Below, piece by piece: positions 1 to 14,264 of a stretch of DNA of 64,000 bases (the stretch's first letter is position 1; each line of letters opens with the position of its first letter). The DNA comes from Ceratothoa steindachneri (taxonomy: Eukaryota > Arthropoda > Malacostraca > Isopoda > Cymothoidae), in contig OZ018328.1 in NCBI GenBank assembly GCA_963969495.1, forward strand, positions 134,199,968 to 134,263,967, in the 5' to 3' direction. Under the pieces are notes generated by a model that did not search any database, had not been told where the DNA came from, and was given only the letters and a program-made list of their open reading frames with translations. The position numbers and the translations under genes were made by a program.

Positions 1-830
1 GGAATTTCTAAAACACCAAGTGTATTCATAAGTTGAAATTACAGAGGATGGTAAACAAAGTAATAGCAAGTGTCTGTTCTTAAAGGGCTACAAGAGGGTT
101 TTAAAGGAGAATTTTGAAGTGAAATCTTGGATCATGAACCTATAGGCATAGAGTTTTAATTCTTTCCAAAGCTAATATAACTCCACATAAAACTCGTTTT
201 ATCTCGATAATGCAAAGTAGTAAAGCATTATTGATATTGGTAAAATAGAGAAATCCAGAAATTGATGAAAAATGGGTTGCAACAATAGAAGTTCGACTGT
301 AATAAAAATATAGTAAGAACAAAACGGAAATTAAGTTAAAAATATAGATTACATATAACTTTCTTATTAAATTTTTTCGTAACTTTTCTATGAAATTGAT
401 ACACTGATAAAAAAGAATAAAAGAAGGAGTTCTAAATAAATACAAACACCAAAGAGAAGAGACGTATTCAAAGGAAAAACTAGAGCAAAAGTTCCAAATG
501 ATGGCAATAAATCAAATCGTATTCAACCAGTATCTTAACTGAAAAAATAAAAATGAAAATATTCATTGCAAAGACTATCAGGAGTTATATAGAAATACCA
601 GCATGGCTTCGCTACGCTCGCTAACAGCACTCGGGCTGTGGGCCTCCGGCCCTTTTGTCCTTTGCAACCGCTTTTTTCAACCTTAATTACGATTTTCTTA
701 ACTCTTTGCTTAAACGACAATTGAATCCATTTTAAACTAAAATAAAACAAATAAATGAATATAATAAATACTATATTTGTTAATTATTAGCCCACACCCT
801 ACAAAAATTAATTCATTCTAAATTTCTTTC
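1..830. other. AT-rich intergenic DNA with one GC-rich block
   Basis: No gene is recognised here. The sequence is strongly AT-rich except for positions 601-671, an abrupt GC-rich block made of short complementary words, for example GGGCTGTGGGCCTCCGGCCC at about 634. The open frame on the minus strand across this block has no recognisable domain. The block looks like a fragment of a repeat or foreign insertion, but I cannot name a family. Confidence 0.5.
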
Positions 831-869
831 TTGAAACCAATTCTTTCTTTTAACAACCGGCAATTCTTG

Positions 870-1480
870 ATTTTTCATCTTCTTCTTCTTATCATTATTA
901 TTATCCTCTCCATCTTTTTATCTCCTCTTTTTCGATATCTTCTTTTCTTCCTCCTTCTCTTCCTCTTTGCATTTTGTTGCTATTCATTCTATTACGTCTC
1001 TTCCATTTCACTTTTTTTGTCTCCCCTTCTTTTTCTCCGCTTCCTTCTGTCGTCCTTTCTTTTCTTCTTTTTTATCCATCTCCTATCCCTTTTCTTTTTA
1101 ACTGCTCCTCTTTCTAATTCTCATCTTACTTTTTTCCTTTCCTTCTCCTGCTCTTCTATCTTTTCTTCTCTTTCTCTTATTTTTTCTATGATTCTCCTCC
1201 TTTACTTCTCCTCCTCCACCTCGTCATCCTCTACTTTTCTTTTTCTTCATCTTATTCTGTCTCTTCTTTTTCTCCTACTCTTCCTATTCTTCTTCTTCTT
1301 ATCGTCATCCTTTTCTTATACTTCTCCTTCTACTCATCCTCTTATTCTCTTTTCAATTCTTTCTTCTCTTCTCCTTTTCTTTCCTCATTCTTCTTCCTCC
1401 CCTCATCCTCACCCCTCTTTTCTTATTATTCTACTACTCTTATTCTTGAGCTTCTCCTCATGCATTTCTTTATATTTAAC
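870..1480. repeat. Polypyrimidine (CT-rich) tract
   Basis: About 600 bases of almost pure pyrimidine on the plus strand, built from irregular TTC, TTCC and CTT words and not from one exact unit. A 228-codon open frame runs through it, but its product is only Leu, Phe, Ser and Pro, as expected of any CT-rich strand. I treat it as simple sequence and not as a gene. Purine-pyrimidine asymmetry of this length can form triplex or other non-B DNA. Confidence 0.8.
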
Positions 1481-1622
1481 CCTTCCCAAATTTTCCGTTC
1501 TTAAAATATATCGTTAGGGACAAAAGGAGCAGCTTCTACACTCCGTATTTTACTCTACTCTTGTTTTGGTGCAAGTAGCAATTCCTCCTGATAGACGAAA
1601 CAAATAATAGAGCGCTGTTGTA

Positions 1623-2972
1623 TTAGCTTGAGGAATAAGTTCTTGCCGGTTTTTTTTAATGTTGTGTTGATTTAAGTTTTGTTGACTTGATTTGTGCACA
1701 TATTAAGGAACAATAATACATAATGAGAGCAAAATTTGCAAAGGTTAGGCTATGTCTCTTAACAGCGTAGACTATTAGGCTTTTGCTTAGGCTACGTCTT
1801 GAAGTTGAGTAATAAGTCATTGCGGTTTATTTAAAGTTGGGTTAATTTAATTTTTGTTCTGTACCCTCAAAATGGAATGTTTGGTTGAAAGAAAGGCGCA
1901 TTTTCGACACATGTTGTTATTCATTTTCAATCGAGATGGGAACAATGCAAACGCAGCCAAAGCTCGTCGCGATATTTGTGCTGTGTACGGAGAAAATGCT
2001 TTATCAGAAAGGACACATCAATGGTGAGTTTCACGTTTCAAAAACGGTCATTTCTCTCTTAATAACAAATAACGTTCTGGTCCCCCGTTTAAGTTGGATG
2101 AAGATCGATTGAACGACCTTCTTCATGAAAATCCTCGTCAATCGACTAGAGAATTAGCTGTAAAATTGGCGTGTGATCAGAAACTGAGGTGAATCACCTT
2201 CATTCGATGGGGAAATTTCAAAAACTCGGTGCATGGGTTCCTCACGCTTTGAGCGAAAGCAATAAACTTCAATGTTCTACGATTGCGGCAGGTTTGCTTG
2301 CTCGTCACTAGGCTACTCGCGGATATAAGGACAGATTTCTTCACCGCATCATCACTGGCGACGAAAGGGGTGTGTTTATGTCAACATGAACCATCGAAAA
2401 CAATGGCTTAGCCCCAATAAAAAAACACTCCCGAGATTAAAGCAAGGATTTTGAAGGCATCATTCTTTATGAGCTCCTTGCGAACAACGAGATTGTCAAT
2501 GCAGAAATCTACGTTCAACAAACGTACCGACTCGCCGAAAAACGACCTCATCTACGTTATGGAGTCCTTCTGCAACACGACAATGTTCGTCCTCACATTG
2601 ACAATATGACAAAAGATGCCATCCAAACAATTAATTAGGAAATCCTGCAGCATCCTTCATATTCGCCAGACTTGGCTCCATCGGATTTCCATCTGTTCCG
2701 ATCGGTCTCCACCAATTTGCGCGGCGTTTCGTTCAATACTGGTGTGGAATTAAGAACCTGGTTAGACGAATTCTTCGAGTCAAAATCCAGAGATTTTTAT
2801 TGCAGAGGCATCGAAAAACTAGTTGAACGTTGGGAAGAAATTGTAAATAATAACGGAGAATATATTATTGATTAAATTGCATATTGTTATCAATTAAAAA
2901 TGAAGTTTTATAAAATTGTTAATGGTAATGAATAAATTTGATAAAACCGCAAGAACTTATTCCTCAACCCAA
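1623..2972 (+). mobile_element. mariner element (DD34D), inactive
   Basis: A nearly full-length mariner element of about 1.35 kb, flanked by TA at 1621-1622 and 2973-2974, the target duplication expected of Tc1/mariner. The terminal inverted repeats match for about 28 bases: the left end at 1623-1653 reads TTAGCTTGAGGAATAAGTTC and the right end at 2941-2972 reads inverted as TTGGGTTGAGGAATAAGTTC. A second, diverged copy of the left terminus lies inside the element at about 1801-1858, so the 5' end is duplicated or a related copy inserted there. Between the two copies is about 150 bases of unrelated sequence. The transposase inside is broken (see the separate entry). Confidence 0.9.
1872..2875 (+). 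pseudogene. mariner transposase pseudogene
   Basis: Cut-and-paste DNA transposase remnant. The ATG at 1872 opens a frame whose product has the N-terminal helix-turn-helix of mariner, including the stretch ICAVYGENALSERTHQW, and ends at a TGA about 48 codons later. Homology continues in shifted frames: RQSTRELAVKL near 2140, KLGAWVPHALSE near 2225 and a TGDE-like motif near 2355. The C-terminal part has HDN near 2580 and SPDLAPSDFHLF near 2665, giving 34 residues between the second and third catalytic Asp, which defines DD34D. The end, WLDEFFES to NNNGEYIID, is intact and stops at 2873-2875. An in-frame stop replaces a Trp near 2637, and there are at least two frameshifts. Family assignment is firm; activity is excluded. 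Confidence 0.9.
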
Positions 2973-3039
2973 TATTTCGTCAAAATTTGTGTTTATATAG
3001 GTAAAAAAAAAAATCTATGCCTCAATTTTAATACACTTC

Positions 3040-3685
3040 CTGAACTTCACGATTTGTAAATATTTTGGTTTAAAAAATTCCAAAACATTCGGTAATCATA
3101 TTTATTTTTTCTGAACTTCACCATTTTGTTTTTCAATCTCTAAAGGAAATCTAAAAATATAGCGAGGTCATAACTAAACTAAGAAAAAAATTATTATTCA
3201 AACCTCCAAAATTCCCGTTCTTAAATTCTATTGTTTCCAGGCAATAGCTTCGCCCCCCTCCCCTCCTCCTGTGGAAGCTTTCGCTTAGCTACTAAGATTA
3301 AAATTCAAAATCTAAAAAAAAGCAGCCATGGTTAAATTATAATAAATTTTCTGAACTTCGCCAATTTTAATAATTTTAAAAAGGAACTCTAAACTAATTT
3401 TTTTCCCTTTCAAAATATACGAGTAGTTATAGATAGAAGATATATAAAAATAAATTTTCTGAACTTCACCATTTTTAATTCTTTGGGTTTTAAAAATTCA
3501 CAAAATTTCGATACTTATATTTATTTATGAACTTCACCATTTTGTTTTTTGATATTATAAAATAATTATCAGAAATAACTTTGATAAAAAAAACATATCA
3601 CATAAGATGAAATTTTTATTCAAATATTAAAAAAAAATCCCATTCTTAAATTTCTAGTTAGTGATGATGATGATGATGATAATAT
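3040..3685 (+). repeat. Tandem copies of a dispersed repeat ending in (GAT)n
   Basis: Variants of CTGAACTTCACCATTTTG recur near 3046, 3112, 3350, 3460 and 3530, each followed by related AT-rich sequence that includes words like AAACTAAGATGAAATTATT and TTCTTAAATTCTA. The last copy ends with GTTAGTGATGATGATGATGAT at about 3659-3681. The same body and the same trinucleotide tail occur at 27396-27557. A body with a 3' trinucleotide tail is what a LINE or SINE 3' end looks like, and RTE-type LINEs are known for such tails, but no coding part is visible. Confidence 0.7.
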
Positions 3686-3689
3686 GGAT

Positions 3690-6489
3690 AACTTCTGGAG
3701 CAGAGGACTTCCGAATGATGAACCCTAGGGTCTAATAGGCGTATAATAGAAATAACAACAGATTAAGAATTCAATAAGAAAATGTCAATCTGTGTCGAAA
3801 AAAAACAATAAAGATAAAACCAACAACTAAGAACTTAGGCAATTAAAATAAATTAATGAACAAAAAACAAAGATTTTTAAGAAGTTGCCCAGTCACCCGC
3901 CAAATTTTTCCTCTCACCTCTGATAGGTAAAATTATGTACACTCCTATTACTTTCTTTAATTCTCTCTGATTTAATTAAGGCGTCAAACACATTGCAAGA
4001 AGAAACCTTTAAATAATAGGGACTCTTTTTAACATTGATACCTGTATACATAAATGGATAAGGAACACGAACTTATAGGTGTAAAAATTAAATTAGAGTC
4101 AGAAATAGAGTGGTGTACTCGTGAGCATTGAGGTAGTGGAAACTCTTTGTGAAACGCACCAATGAAATGATAATAATATGAGATTGGCTTATATATATGT
4201 GATAAAATATTTCCGCTTCAATTATATTTAAAATTTATATTCAAAATAAAGAAGGCAAGTATGCATTTGTTTAAGCCTGCACATGGTTTCAATTAATAGC
4301 TTTGAAAATGATGACAAGGTAGTTCATTATAGTTACCACCATAGTAAAAGCGTTCATTTGAAACTCAGGCACATTTTGTTTTAAAAGATGTTTTCCTCTT
4401 ATCGATTGCTTCCGGTTTTAAGAATTTAACTTTAACTTTTAAATGTGCGGATGACAAAAATTGTGTGGGTGTTAGCCCTATTTTTTTAAATAAAACACCT
4501 CCTCATCCACAAACTAATCGTTTTGTGTGGTATGATGCATTACTATGACAATTTAATATAAACAAGATACCGTTCGAGTTACTCGTATGTCCCAAAATAA
4601 TTTCCAATATAAGCAGAGCGATGGCAATCCACACCAAACCTTAATGTCTTGTAAATTGTGATGGCGTGTTTCTGCAAGATGGGTGTTCAGTTGTCCTGTA
4701 TGTACAAATGTGGCGATTAATTGAACCGTTTCAAAATAGATTTAGCCTACTCCGTCAATCTTATTTGAAAACTGTTTCCCACCGGAAAAATCTTTTTACC
4801 AGATACCACTCAGAATTTAATTCTTCGCTCAGGATCATCTTTGCTGTGATGATGAACCAATGGTAGAGTAAAAACTTACAGTACATGCGGCTCGTGGGAC
4901 TTCAGTACAAAAGATATATATCACATCTTGAAGCAAGATCAGGTGAGAAGTAGACAGACAATAGAAAAAAAGGTAATTATTAAGATTGGCGGCCCCTGGC
5001 TCGGACGCGATTTTGGGTGGCTATTTTGATATTTTATTTAATTTTTTTCAGCTATCCGACTGGTCAATCAGCCAGCTGTATTATACACTGTCATTGACTA
5101 ATTATAACCGGTTTTTTTTCATAACCTTCCCTTCGTGTTTGTAAAGATGGGAAAAAAGTATGTTTTGGGGTATTTTATTCTTTTTTGTGAAGTTTATTAT
5201 CAATCTAGTCTATTCTAAATACTCTACGCTTGCCACTATTTTATCCTTTGACGTAATGTTCTTTTTTTGTAATAAATAAATTAACTCTTTTCTCTTAGCA
5301 AGACATTGTGTTCGCCAAAACGAAGTATAAAAAAAAGCTTCTTTTTTATATTTTGTGCTTCTTTTTATTTTTGTTGTTTTTATGTAAACTATTAATTATA
5401 TCTCGTATAAATACTCGCGCGCAAGCGTTAGGCGTGTTTTATCGGAATGGCTATTTCGTGCGGTATATATTTACTACTGGTCCACCATCTAGGTGTGATT
5501 TTCACTGATCCTGAGAAAACCAACGATATTTAGCTAGCCATCAGTTGCTAAAAATCAAGACCGTGTGCCGCACTTGTAAATCTGAAATGGCAGTTACTAG
5601 GGATGTTTTTTTCCGTTGCCGTAAATATTTTGTTACCGAGAATAAATCCAGCACTCAAAATATCGAGAAAGTCTGTAGGGATACGAGAGACCGTGTGCCC
5701 CACTGTTGATGGAGAGAGGCCCATATGTAGGGGTATCTCGTAACCTCTCTTTTCATCAAAATATATTCCTGCATAAAAGAGAGGTTCCATGCATTCTTGG
5801 TCGCCGCCGAAAAATTATACCCACCGGCTTGAGGTAAATAATTTATACGTTTTGAAATCTCATGTTTGGCTTTCAAACTAGGAATATTACTATTTTTCTT
5901 TAATTTGCGGGGTGTGTGGGGAGTGCAACCCCGCCCAAAAACCGGGAGTGTATGGGCGGTGAAGCCGCCCATTTAGAAACTGCTAAAAAATTGTTAATTT
6001 TTATTTTCGGCGTAAAAAATCGAAACGAAATTAGAAAACTATAAGCATAACCACATTTAGTATTCGACTTTTGCATTCAAATCTATGTTTTGCTTTCGAA
6101 TTAGGAATATTAACAGTTCTAAAGTGCCTCAAAAAAGGTTAACTTTTATTCTCCTCTAAGTAAAACAAAAAGTAGCCAAAAAAATCAGTGACCGCAATCT
6201 TAACAATTACCGAAAAGAATGCGACCAAATTGTCACTGAACTAATTTAGGAACTTTTTCAATTAAATGGAACCTATTTGTATCATTACAAAAAAAACAAA
6301 ACTGTTCACAGTGGTAGCACATGCGATAGGTCAAAATAATTACACAACTCTTCTGTTTAATTTTAATAATAGTCTACCTGACATGAATACAGGCACCCCT
6401 CAAATGGTTCTATAATCTTGAAAACATTGTTTTAGCAGAATTATCACAATTGATTTATTTTAAATGATTTTTAAAGAATAGCGTATAAT
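3690..6489. other. AT-rich DNA with a diverged direct repeat and a GC-rich insert
   Basis: No gene is recognised. At 5856-6010 and 6080-6150 there are two diverged copies of one sequence (TTTGGCTTTCAAACTAGGAA versus TTTGCTTTCGAATTAGGAA, with similar flanks). The first copy contains a GC-rich block at about 5907-5972 that the second lacks. That block includes the hairpin GGGCGGTGAAGCCGCCC and several GGGG/CCCC words. The remainder is low-GC DNA with homopolymer runs, and the short open frames look random. Confidence 0.5.
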
Positions 6490-7295
6490 AAGACAGAAAC
6501 AAGGTTTGCTGACTAAAAAGTCGCGTGCTCTCACGTATTCTGATTTATGACCTTACGCCCTCTCAAACTTTCAACAATTTAAAGACTAACTTTAGGAGGA
6601 CCCTGGAAGTTATATAATTCGAAAGAGAATGTAAAACAACATAAGGGCATCGCTTCCGTACCCACTATAAAATTCTTCTCATTACCTACAAGGCCCTAAA
6701 CCTCGAGGCTCCACCTTATCTCTCGTCTGCCCTCTCCCGTCGTCAAACTCTTCAGGCACTCCGTTATAACCTCGCTCCCATCCTGAACACTCCTCGTTCT
6801 TTCCTCTGCTCTATGGGTGACCGTTCCCTCTCAGTTTGTGCTCCTAGACTCTGGAATGCTCTTCCTGGCCAAGTCCGATACTCTCCCTCCCTTTCTCCTA
6901 TTAAACGTCTCCTGGAGACTCATCTCTTCAGAATTCCTTCTCTTCCCTCTAAACTTTCTCTACACTCGCTACACAACCTGCGCTCTGTGAGGGCTAACAG
7001 CCCTGAAAGGCGCATTATAAATACTTATTATTATATTATCGGCCTAATAGTTATGATGTTTTTGCCAAAACAAAATAATTCATCGGCTAACCTTCGGAAG
7101 ATCATGAATGTTATACCATTCAACTGAGAATGTAAAACAACATAAGGCTTTCTAATTTCGTTAGAATCGGACGATTAGTTACAATGTTATTAGAAAAACA
7201 AAATCAAAGCAAAACGGAGACCGACCGACCAACCGACATAGTGAGATGTAAAGTCCCCTGCGACTAGCGTCACATGCGAATAAAAAGCAAAAGTT
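6490..7295 (+). mobile_element. Repeat carrier, copy A (non-autonomous, interrupted by a LINE)
   Basis: This shares its start (AACAAGGTTTGCTGAC followed by an AAAAGTCGCGTGC-like word) and its end (GACCGACCGACC, then GACATAGTGAGA) with 39105-40690. Inside are units of a roughly 125-bp repeat marked by words such as GAATGTAAAACAACATAAGG and CCTAATAGTTATGATGTT. The left end word AGTCGCGTGC is complementary to the right end GCACGCGACT of copy B, suggesting short inverted termini and hence a DNA-transposon-like element. No coding capacity of its own is visible. An L2-like LINE tail interrupts it at 6646-7041. Confidence 0.65.
6646..7041 (+). mobile_element. 5'-truncated L2/CR1-group LINE tail
   Basis: The 3' end of a non-LTR retrotransposon, about 400 bases. 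The open frame begins within the junction and reads through YKILLITYKALN, then APPYLSSALSRRQTL, then GDRSLSVCAPRLWNALP, and ends with a Phe-rich C-terminus. This is the extreme C-terminal region of reverse transcriptases of the L2/CR1 type, which lies after the polymerase domain. The DNA ends in GGCGCATTATAAATACTTATTATTAT, a tail layout usual for L2-type elements. The catalytic domains are missing because of 5' truncation, the normal outcome of target-primed reverse transcription. It sits inside repeat carrier copy A. Confidence 0.8.
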
Positions 7296-7740
7296 TTGAG
7301 CGTACCTTGAATTTTACATTTTCTAAAATATCAATATTTTCTTCGATGTTACTTATGTAATTTCTGCAAACTTTGACTTCTTGACTTAAGGGCGCAGGTC
7401 GTACCGCCCCCTTGCTCTGCGTCTGCCTGCTATAACTGAGTAGAAAAAACAAATTAGGTATAAGTCTGTTCATACTCACACTTCCACTCTCACCTACCTG
7501 CTGCAATCGATGAGTTCCCCTCACATGATTTAGCCCACCTGCTGAAGTCGTTAACGGGGTGTGGCGCTTAGAGCCAGGACATACAGGGTTTTGAAATCAG
7601 AGTTTTCCTCCTCTTAGGTAGACTGCCTGTAATGGCTACGAGCTTTACCTACCCATCCCCAACATAATGCCCAGCTCCGGAGGTAACCTCCCTAGTAAAT
7701 AGTGTCAGCTTATTTTTTGGGGGGAGCTTTTTTTATTAGA

Positions 7741-7812
7741 ATCCGGACGGAGATTCTAACTGTCGACCCATCGATTGCCGGGCAAGTGCACTAGCCACTA
7801 TACTATAAGGGC
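7741..7812 (-). repeat. tRNA-derived SINE head
   Basis: Read on the minus strand, this begins GCCCTTATAGTATAGTGGCT and continues through AGTGCACTTGCCCGGCAATC to GGGTCGACAGTTAGAATC. The first part matches an RNA polymerase III A box (TATAGTGGCTAGTG) and the last a B box (GGTYRANNYY with one change), at tRNA-like spacing of about 35 bases. The stems are imperfect, so it is a tRNA-derived SINE promoter or a tRNA pseudogene and not a working tRNA. The sequence downstream of it (7500-7740) is moderately GC-rich and could be the SINE body. Confidence 0.6.
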
Positions 7813-8580
7813 TAAAATTTATATCTATAATTCAATCGTTATATCCTAAACAAGCAATCGTATAATACATTTTTATACAAATTTCAGTCATGGTCATCAC
7901 AGTTTTTGATAGCGTAAAGTTTTTGTAAGGAAGGGAATTGGCTAACCACTAGGTCCTTAGTGTGATTAGCATACGATTAAGCTTTATAAAAGATTGAATA
8001 AATTCGACCAGTATGGTTATCATAAAATTTTGCAGCGACATTTTATCACATCGAGAATCCAATTTATCGGTAAAAATTATATTTTTCCGTGGAACAGTGA
8101 TGATAAGAACACAACCAGACTGTGTCGTAGGCAATGGAAGAAGAAAGAAGATGAATAATAGCTAAATATCATGGATTGACCGTCATTCTCCCGATTGCAA
8201 TCTGAAAGAGTTGTTGTGGAGAATTTGAATAGATAGGTAAGAGATAAAAAACCAACGTGTTTGCTTTTAATGTTGTAAGGAAAATTTACAAGAATACGTA
8301 ATTAATTTAGTTAATACGATGCCAGGAGTGTTCTCTGCAATTATCAAGGAAAAATCAGATAGAAACCTAAGAATAAAAAGCGGTACATTTTTTCAATAAT
8401 AAATTATATTACCAATAATTCGGTATGGTTATGAGAAACACATATAAACACACTCTCTCACTATCCACTCTCTCACTCATTCTTACACTTTCGCACTGTC
8501 TAACACTCTAACACTCTTTCACACTCTCACTGTATCTCATTCTCTCTCACACACAGTCTCTCTCACATACTCTTTCTCTC
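7813..8580. other. AT-rich spacer with CACTCT-type simple sequence
   Basis: No gene is recognised. Positions 8450-8580 hold irregular CACTCTC/ACACTCT simple sequence. The rest is AT-rich with random short open frames. Confidence 0.5.
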
Positions 8581-8799
8581 TCTTGGCCTAACAAATCTAT
8601 TACAGTTCTTTAATGACAACTTTAATGAATACGACGAGAGTAAAGCAGGGGACATAATTTATCTAGACTTTGAAAAACATTTCAATAAAGTTCAACAAAA
8701 ACGTTTAATAACTAAACTAAAAGCACTCGGCGTTCAAGGCCAGATAGCGAGCTGGCTAGAAGACTCTGAACAATACTAAACAACGCGTCGTTATAAATG

Positions 8800-8943
8800 G
8801 AAAAACATCTGTTTGGACCGACGTCGCTAGCGGATTACCTCCGGGGTTAGTTTTAGAACAGTTCTGTTTCTGAAAAACATCTGTTTGGACCGACGTCGCT
8901 AGCGGATTACCTCCGGGGTTAGTTTTAGAACAGTTCTGTTTCT
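8800..8943. repeat. Perfect 72-bp tandem duplication
   Basis: Positions 8800-8871 and 8872-8943 are identical 72-bp units (GAAAAACATCTGTTTGGACC to CAGTTCTGTTTCT). They lie in the part of the LINE corresponding to the VPQGSVLGP region. The unit is a multiple of three but the surrounding frame is already broken. The two copies are the same while the host LINE is heavily mutated, so the duplication is much younger than the LINE, or it is an assembly artefact. Confidence 0.95.
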
Positions 8944-9219
8944 ATACATTTACGACCTAGTAGTCGAAGTCCTTTCATGCATAATATCAAAATTTACTGA
9001 TGACTTTAAAATAGCAAATACGGTACTCACTAGCATAAAGATTAAAGAAATACAAAACAATCTCGACAAATTGTCAAACTGGGCACAAACGTGGCAAATG
9101 TCTTTTAACGCGAATGAATGTAAACTGCCCCATATCGGATATTAAACGGCAAAATAAATTACTCATTAAATGGTACTCATCTCTTAAGCATAGGCATTAG
9201 ACAGAGAGATGGACTAAAG

Positions 9220-9542
9220 CAGGGACATCTAACCCGCGTCCCACGGGCCGCATAGCGGACCACTGCTTACTCAGATTATATTTTTACGGGGTATTTTTTA
9301 GGTATATTTTTCTTTCCTTTGAAAACCAGATATTGAGAATAGCATAAAAGGAAGGCTTTTCCCGAAATAAGATTGATTTTATTTTATTTTGGATGTCTAA
9401 TTTATTTTTTGACTGTTAATATACAGTATTTTCTATATATATCTTTGAAATTTTAAAAATTTATATTTAAGTACCTCTGTGGCCCGGTGAATATACTTAA
9501 ATTTCTAATTTAGCCCGTTGGGATAAAAGGTTGGACAACCTG
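9220..9542. mobile_element. Non-autonomous hAT MITE inside the LINE
   Basis: A 323-bp insertion in the LINE. It starts CAGGGACATCTAACC and its other end, inverted, starts CAGGTTGTCCAACC, the CAGGG-type terminus of hAT elements. Subterminal GC-rich words (ACGGGCCGCAT; GTGGCCCGGTGAAT; TAGCCCGTTGGG) are typical of such MITEs. Flanking eight-base words GACTAAAG (9212-9219) and GAAGAAAG (9543-9550) agree at six of eight positions, fitting an aged 8-bp hAT target duplication. There is no coding sequence inside, and LINE homology resumes just downstream. Confidence 0.8.
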
Positions 9543-10105
9543 GAAGAAAGGGTGACAATATCGAGCGACCTAAAACCCAGTCACTATTGTTTACAAGTCC
9601 TTAAAAAAGCAAATAAAATAATTGGATTCATTGGTAGAGTATTCAAGTATAAATCCAAAGATACAATCCTTACTCTCTACTGTATCCGTACTACCGGAAA
9701 GATATAGTGAAATTAGAACGAGTCCAACGTAGGCCTACTAAAATGATATCAAGTTTAAAGAGCAAAGCATACGAAGAGCGACTTAGAGAACTAAATTTAT
9801 TTCCGTTAACTAAGAATAGATTAAGAGGGGACTTAATCCAGGCGTTTGAATTTATCAAAGGCATAGACAATATGGATTTCAATAAATATTTCACGATCAA
9901 CCAGTCAAATTAAACGAGAGGGAACGGTTGCAAATTATTAGGCAACCATTTCTTTTTAACTGAATGGTCAACGTATGTAATGTGCTTCCTCGTTGTTAAT
10001 GGACTGCGACAACGTAGATAGTATTAAACGTTTTATAGATAAATACTTTGAATCGAATCGACGATTAACAGCTTTACTAGAAATAACTTCCTAGACATCA
10101 TTCAG

Positions 10106-10780
10106 GTGAGAGGTGCACCAAATTTCACCTACTTTCCATTTTTTCTATATACTATCTATGTTCTCCGTAATCCTTATCTCAGCTTATTTAGTATGAACCG
10201 CAAAATCTGTTGTAACCTGCATATCTATGTAGCTCTATGTAACGCATTCTTTCTCTTTCTCATACTCATTCCATAATTCTCTTTCATTCTTCCTCTCATT
10301 CTCTCTCTATAATTCTGTCTCTAATTCTCTGCCTTTTTCTCTCTTTGTTTCTTTCTCTCCAGTTTTAGCTAATTTTTCTAGGAATGATTTTGAAACTAAA
10401 CTTCTACTCACTTATTATCCAAACTCCCTTTAGTATGTTAAGATACATAGAAGATGTCATCTCTCTTTGGCCCTCAAAGTTAAACAAGAGAAGCCAAAAT
10501 GGATTCATCTAGAGTATATAATGAGAACCACCTTGTATTAATTCATTCATAAATTATTTCTCCGATTAATTATCAAAGAAATGTGAAAAGAAGTATTTTG
10601 ATTACTTTGTTCTGGCCTCTTTTACGACTAACCAGTCCGGAATTCGTTGAGGATGAATTCAACAATATTTATAATTGTGGACTTAAATTATGTCACACAG
10701 CCACTTTTTGGATGACTGAATAAATCGTGGATGACGTTTTTCTAAAAAAAAATACTAACATAGAAAAATGGTAATAAAAA
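10106..10780. other. Unassigned AT-rich spacer with TTCTCT-type simple sequence
   Basis: Positions 10240-10370 are CT-rich simple sequence. The rest is AT-rich DNA without a recognisable coding or repeat signature. Confidence 0.4.
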
Positions 10781-10784
10781 TATC

Positions 10785-11197
10785 CTTAGCTTGCCATTTT
10801 CAGAGTTTTCTACCAATCTAAATACTATATTAAAACGATTTAACATCAATACTGAACTCACATATTAAAATTATGGAGTTAAATTATTAAATAACAACAT
10901 AAGCATTAAAACTCGTGGGGTTTATTCAATTTATTGTAAAGAAGTAATTAGCGTTATATCGAAAAATCTGGTAGAGATCTTAATTTTATGATTAAAGAAC
11001 ATAAATATATTAGATTAGGAATGCAAAGTAGTGCTCTATTTATATACATGTCTACGCTAAATCATAGAATAGATTGGGAAATTCCAGTAATACATGTTGA
11101 AAATAACAACATTGTTGAAAGGAACATTCTTGAATGCATGGGTATAAAAACATATCCCAAACCTCAATTTAAGCAAATGTTTAATTGTCTTGGATGA
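10785..11197 (+). pseudogene. Penelope-like element, GIY-YIG nuclease remnant
   Basis: C-terminal part of a Penelope-like retroelement protein. It begins with LPFSEFSTNLNTILKRFNI, a motif lying just upstream of the nuclease in this family. It continues in the same region with TRGVYSIYCKE (the first half, GVYxIxC) and, after a one-base frame change, with YIEKSGRDLNFMIKEHKY, where the usual YIGKTGR has Gly changed to Glu. The frame from 10988 then reads LGMQSSALFIYMSTLNHRID and NNIVERNILE, matching the His/Glu-containing second half of the domain. The reverse transcriptase part is missing. It differs in sequence from the copy at 17-19.8 kb, so it is probably another subfamily. Confidence 0.75.

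Positions 11198-14264
<3,067 letters not shown>

Larger units (their letters stand above)
8581..10105 (+). pseudogene. Decayed CR1-like LINE reverse transcriptase
   Basis: Remnant of a non-LTR reverse transcriptase of the same type as the long frame at 32.5 kb but much more decayed. Near 8655 it reads IIYLDFEKHFNKVQQKRLI (family form YLDFQKAFDKVPHRRLL), followed by KLKALGVQGQIASWLED, then breaks. After a 72-bp tandem duplication and a hAT insertion, the C-terminal region returns as KLERVQRRPTKMISSLKSKA and YEERLRELNLFPL at 9708-9900, then further frames to about 10060. The FADD catalytic box is degraded (near 8990). Several stops and frameshifts make it inactive. Confidence 0.85.

Noticed and set aside
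831..1517. 228-codon open frame on the plus strand
   Set aside because: It is made almost only of Leu, Phe, Ser and Pro because the strand is polypyrimidine; no domain or codon signal.
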